Shown in pieces: positions 60,766-64,000 of a stretch of 64,000 nucleotides of DNA; positions within the stretch are counted from its first letter, which is position 1, and every line of letters begins with the position of its first letter. Source of the stretch: Microvelia longipes (Eukaryota; Arthropoda; Insecta; Hemiptera; Veliidae). Under the pieces are notes generated by a model. The model made no database searches. It had not been told where the DNA came from and worked only from the letters and a program-made list of their open reading frames with translations. Made by a program: the position numbers and the translations under genes. The stretch is taken from the NCBI GenBank assembly GCA_018340805.1, contig JACMZG010001914.1, forward strand, positions 27,976,127-28,040,126, given 5' to 3'.

Positions 60766-61384
60766 TTATGACCGCAGCTTTTACACGGACTTGTTCTATT
60801 AGTTCCATAAATAATATGGAATTATCTACGAATACGCTTAGCATTACTTTTACGGCAATATAATCCTAAAACGAAATTGTAAAACTAAGAATAAAGGAAA
60901 TGAATCATTAACCGGAATAAAAATGGAAATAAAAGAGATCATAAAAATTTTGACATAAAAGATGATGTAATGGAACAAAGTGATCTTTTCCAGGCATACC
61001 TGTCTCTCACCTAATAACCATATGGCCCTAACTTTTTTTAAGAGCGTAGGTGCCATAGGTTTTTCACATTATTTTTTTACAACCTTTTTTCTATTCACAG
61101 TGAATATGAATCAATAGCATTTGTAAAAACATATAAAAATATTTAAATCTTTTCGTTACTTGGATATTAGTATATTATTGGTTTATCGCTTTTCTTGACA
61201 TTTCGTCATTTGTATAAATTTCCGTCGATGTTTAAAAAACTGAAATTGCGTAATGACTAAATTCGCAAACCGTTTTATTTATAGGAGTTAAAAGAGTGGG
61301 GATATTCAACAATTAAATTTAAATAACAATCTGCACTTGGTATTTTCTGCGTAGCTTATTTTTATTAAGTTAAGGTAATAAAAA
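60766..61384. other. AT-rich DNA, no gene recognised
   Basis: No feature is recognised. Confidence 0.4.
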
Positions 61385-61710
61385 TATAGGGTACTGGATA
61401 CTCCGGAACTTTTCTTCGTCCCATAAGATTCGGTACGCACATCCTCCCTGCTTCAAACTCGCTCCGCTCGTCCTCAGAATATACACGTCATTAAATTTAT
61501 ACTAAAACACATCTTCAACAAAAATACAACTGATACAACAAAAATCATAGATAAACTTGTTTTAAGACGAAATTAGATGTACTTATTTATTGCGTAACGG
61601 TATACACTTGTACCAAATTTCAACTCAATTAGATTATTTTCCGATTTTTTACAATTTTTTAAACAACAAACACAAGTCATTTGATAAAAATTGAACTAAT
61701 GCTGATGAGA
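61385..61710 (-). mobile_element. Composite 5S-body/family A repeat, partial
   Basis: AGGGTACTGGATACTCCGGA, the hairpin words AACTCGCTCCGCTCGTCC, then GTACTTATTTATTGCGTAAC and ATTTCAACTCAATTAGATTA and the family A start (CACAAGTCATTTGATAAAAA). It stops near GCTGATGAGATGAAGC. The 5S-like head is not recognisable. Confidence 0.75.
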
Positions 61711-62167
61711 TGAAGCAAAGAGTGGTGGCTAATCATATGATTGCAAGTATTTATAAAATGACCTCTACGTCAATAAAAAGGCGTAAGGTGTCAGTAGTCA
61801 CGCAATACTAATGCTTCCTGGAGCCTAAACCAATTTAAAAATACATAACAACTAAACACAGAAATAGAAGCAAACTGCATTGCTTTAGGCACTTATAATT
61901 TCAACAATTCCAACCATATTTGGATCTTTTTTTCTTATTAATATTAAATAATGCGAAAATTTTCAAAAATTGTAATAAAATATACATCAGTTTTATTTTT
62001 TACTTGCTTTTTTCTATTTCTTTCTAACATATCTATGTATAATAATACTTATAGTTTATACTGATAAATATATTACAAAGTACTCTCAAATTGAGAGGAT
62101 TTGATGTCATGTTTGAGCTAATAAACACAATGTTTAATATATTAATCATGATAAAACTAAATAATAT
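61711..62167. other. AT-rich DNA, no gene recognised
   Basis: No feature is recognised. Confidence 0.4.
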
Positions 62168-62168
62168 G

Positions 62169-62238
<70 letters not shown>
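62168..62238. repeat. (TA)n microsatellite
   Basis: Uninterrupted TA dinucleotides. Confidence 0.95.
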
Positions 62239-62242
<4 letters not shown>

Positions 62243-62580
62243 ACGGATTATAAATAAAGTGACTAACAGTTGATAATCAGATTTATAAAATGAACAGGAG
62301 TAAGGTATAATTTGATGAAATTGTATCTTATAGTTAAAATGTGCATGATAAATTATTGTTGGCGTAGACCACCAACCTTATAATGCGTAGAGTAACGAAT
62401 GCCACTCAAACTAATAATAACGATCAAATGATTAAATTAGTTTTATTTCAAAAGTGGATATAGCTAAGGATTTGAATTCTAATAAATAATTGCAGCTTGG
62501 TCAAATTATCAAGAAAACGCTGCCTTCTTATACTGCTTGTTTGTTAGAGAAAAAGCATTGCGAAGATTATGAAAATATAA
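62239..62580. other. AT-rich DNA, no gene recognised
   Basis: No feature is recognised. Confidence 0.4.
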
Positions 62581-63290
62581 TAGGTACAGAGCAATGGGAT
62601 AGGCAACACATAGGCATTGCATAAATATTGAGCAAATAGAACAGGTAAATAGCAATGGGATAGGCAACGCAGAGGCATTTCATAAATATTGAGCTAATGG
62701 AACAGGTAAATAGCAATGGGATAGGCAACGCAGGGGCATTGCATAAATATTGAGCTAATGGAACAGGTAAATAGCAATGGGATAGGCAACACATAGGCAT
62801 TGCATAAATATTGAGCAAATAGAACAGGTAAATAGCAATGGGATAGGCAACGCAGAGGCATTTCATAAATATTGAGCTAATGGAACAGTAAATAGCAATG
62901 GGATAGGCAACGCAGAGGCATTGCATAAAATTGAGCTAATGGAACAGGTAAATAGCAATGGGATAGGCAACGCAGAGGCATTGCATAAATATTGAGCTAA
63001 TGGAACAGGTAAATAGCAATGGGATAGGCAGGCATTGCATAAATATTGAGCTAATGGAACAGGTAAATAGCAATGGGATAGGCAACGCAGAGGCATTGCA
63101 TAAATATTGAGCTAATGGAACAGGTAAATAGCAATGGGATAGGCAACGCAGAGGCATTGCATAAATATTGAGCTAATGGAACAGGTAAATAGCAATGGGA
63201 TAGCAACGCAGAGGCATTGTATAAATATGAGCTAATGGAACAGGTAAATAGCAATGGGATAGGCAACACAGAGGCATTGCATAAATAAAT
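62581..63290. repeat. 61-bp minisatellite, about 11-12 copies
   Basis: The unit reads GGCATTGCATAAATATTGAG, CTAATGGAACAGGTAAATAG, CAATGGGATAGGCAACGCAG, A. Monomers fall into types: units 1 and 4 share ACACATAGG and GCAAATAGAAC, and units 2 and 5 share GCATTTCAT, giving a 183-bp higher-order period over the first six. Minus-strand frames (LPIPLLFTCSISS text) are artefacts. Confidence 0.95.
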
Positions 63291-64000
63291 CTTTTTTTTG
63301 AGGGCCTGCTTCTATAGAAACTTAGTTGGAATGTTAAAAAATAAGTTTTTAGGAGAGTTTTTTGGAATTAATGCTGGATTAATGATTAAATTTTAATATT
63401 TTGCCCGTATTGTTTTTCTATCGACCAAGTTTTAACAGTTTTTAGGGGAAGGGCGTAGATTATTTATTTATGATAGAACTGGGGGAGAGGTAATAAATAA
63501 CATTGGAGTGAGTTCACGTAGTTGGGGCTTTTTCGCTAAATGTTCGCATTACTAAAAAATTACACCTAATCATGGGCGTCCGAAGAATTTTTTCAGGGAA
63601 GAGGGTCAAAACTGCCAAGTTAAATAATTAGTTATGTGCTGCGGGTTTAGTTTCCACCACCTTGTGACAAAAGTCAGATATGGAGTCCAGCAAACCATAG
63701 GAGTGAGGTCCTGCTAAATTAAATGTTAATATGTATTAACACGAATTTTGTGTCCCTATCGAAGACCGAATGCCTGAATCGAGATTTAATCCGATCTCGG
63801 ACCGTCTGGGTGGGAGACTAATCTACTAGCAAGCTAACATTTACCGTTAATCACTCCCCAATTACATAAAGCAAGACAAAATGAATTAATAAAATTCGAA
63901 CTTACCTAGAGAATTATGGAACCGTCTATGAGGAAGAACTAACTTAAACTTCGGTGTAACTAAAGGTTACACTAGAAGTTTTAACGACGAAACTTGAGGC
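63291..64000. other. AT-rich DNA, no gene recognised
   Basis: 63565-63610 (CATGGGCGTCCGAAGAATTT + TTTCAGGG) looks like a common transposon-end phrase, but no partner is found in the window. Confidence 0.35.

Noticed and set aside
62567..63269. Overlapping minus-strand frames with LPIPLLFTCSISS repeats
   Set aside because: By-products of the 61-bp minisatellite in several phases.
63740..63830. 5S rRNA-like segment (CCGTCTGGGTGGGAGACTA)
   Set aside because: Only a short C-box-like word; no A-box or intermediate element in order.

Overview
The window is AT-rich eukaryotic DNA (about 70% A+T by eye) packed with repeats: long (TA)n tracts, minisatellites, short interspersed elements (SINEs), fold-back elements and decayed retrotransposons. 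The mix of BEL/Pao, Copia, a CR1/Jockey-type LINE and a Crypton-like tyrosine recombinase points to an invertebrate metazoan, most likely an arthropod; this is inference and the species is not identified. I see no convincing host protein-coding gene. The only gene that looks intact and functional is an elongator tRNA-Met (33501-33573).

Layout. 1-9 kb: (TA)n, a LINE reverse-transcriptase relic (1548-2790, minus), copies of a dispersed family here called family B, a tRNA-type SINE, (AC)n(AT)n, a perfect 26-bp-arm hairpin (8317-8372) and a 199-bp fold-back (8803-9001). 10-16 kb: a badly decayed BEL/Pao gag-protease-pol relic (minus), a fold-back at 13974-14590 and a 27-bp minisatellite. 16-26 kb: copies of a composite repeat (family A plus a 5S rRNA-derived segment), family C, very long (TA)n tracts and a large inverted repeat. 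27-33 kb: three terminal-inverted-repeat (TIR) or fold-back elements, a SINE between 117-bp direct repeats, minisatellites, and a full family A/5S composite. 33-38 kb: tRNA-Met, a Copia gag pseudogene, an array of covarying hairpins, a perfect 56-bp palindrome and a Crypton-like recombinase fragment between 16-bp inverted repeats. 38-47 kb: LINE 3' end, SINE, nested TIR elements, a 54-bp hairpin minisatellite and another family A composite. 47.6-53.8 kb: a block nearly free of these families. 54-64 kb: two more fold-backs, SINEs, a 145-bp tandem repeat, further family A/5S copies, a LINE insertion and a 61-bp minisatellite with higher-order structure.

The most unusual signal is structural. 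Short hairpins recur in which arm sequences differ between copies while pairing is kept (36533-36667, 43833-44016, 8317-8372 against 33000-33085). The array at 36533-36667 shares its architecture with the 5S-derived repeat: variable stem, GA/GA or AA/GA internal loop, GC-rich stem, GAA-type loop. Several otherwise unrelated repeat families may therefore carry one RNA- or cruciform-like module. Apart from the tRNA, the genes here do not form a pathway; the window records successive transposition, nesting and tandem expansion.
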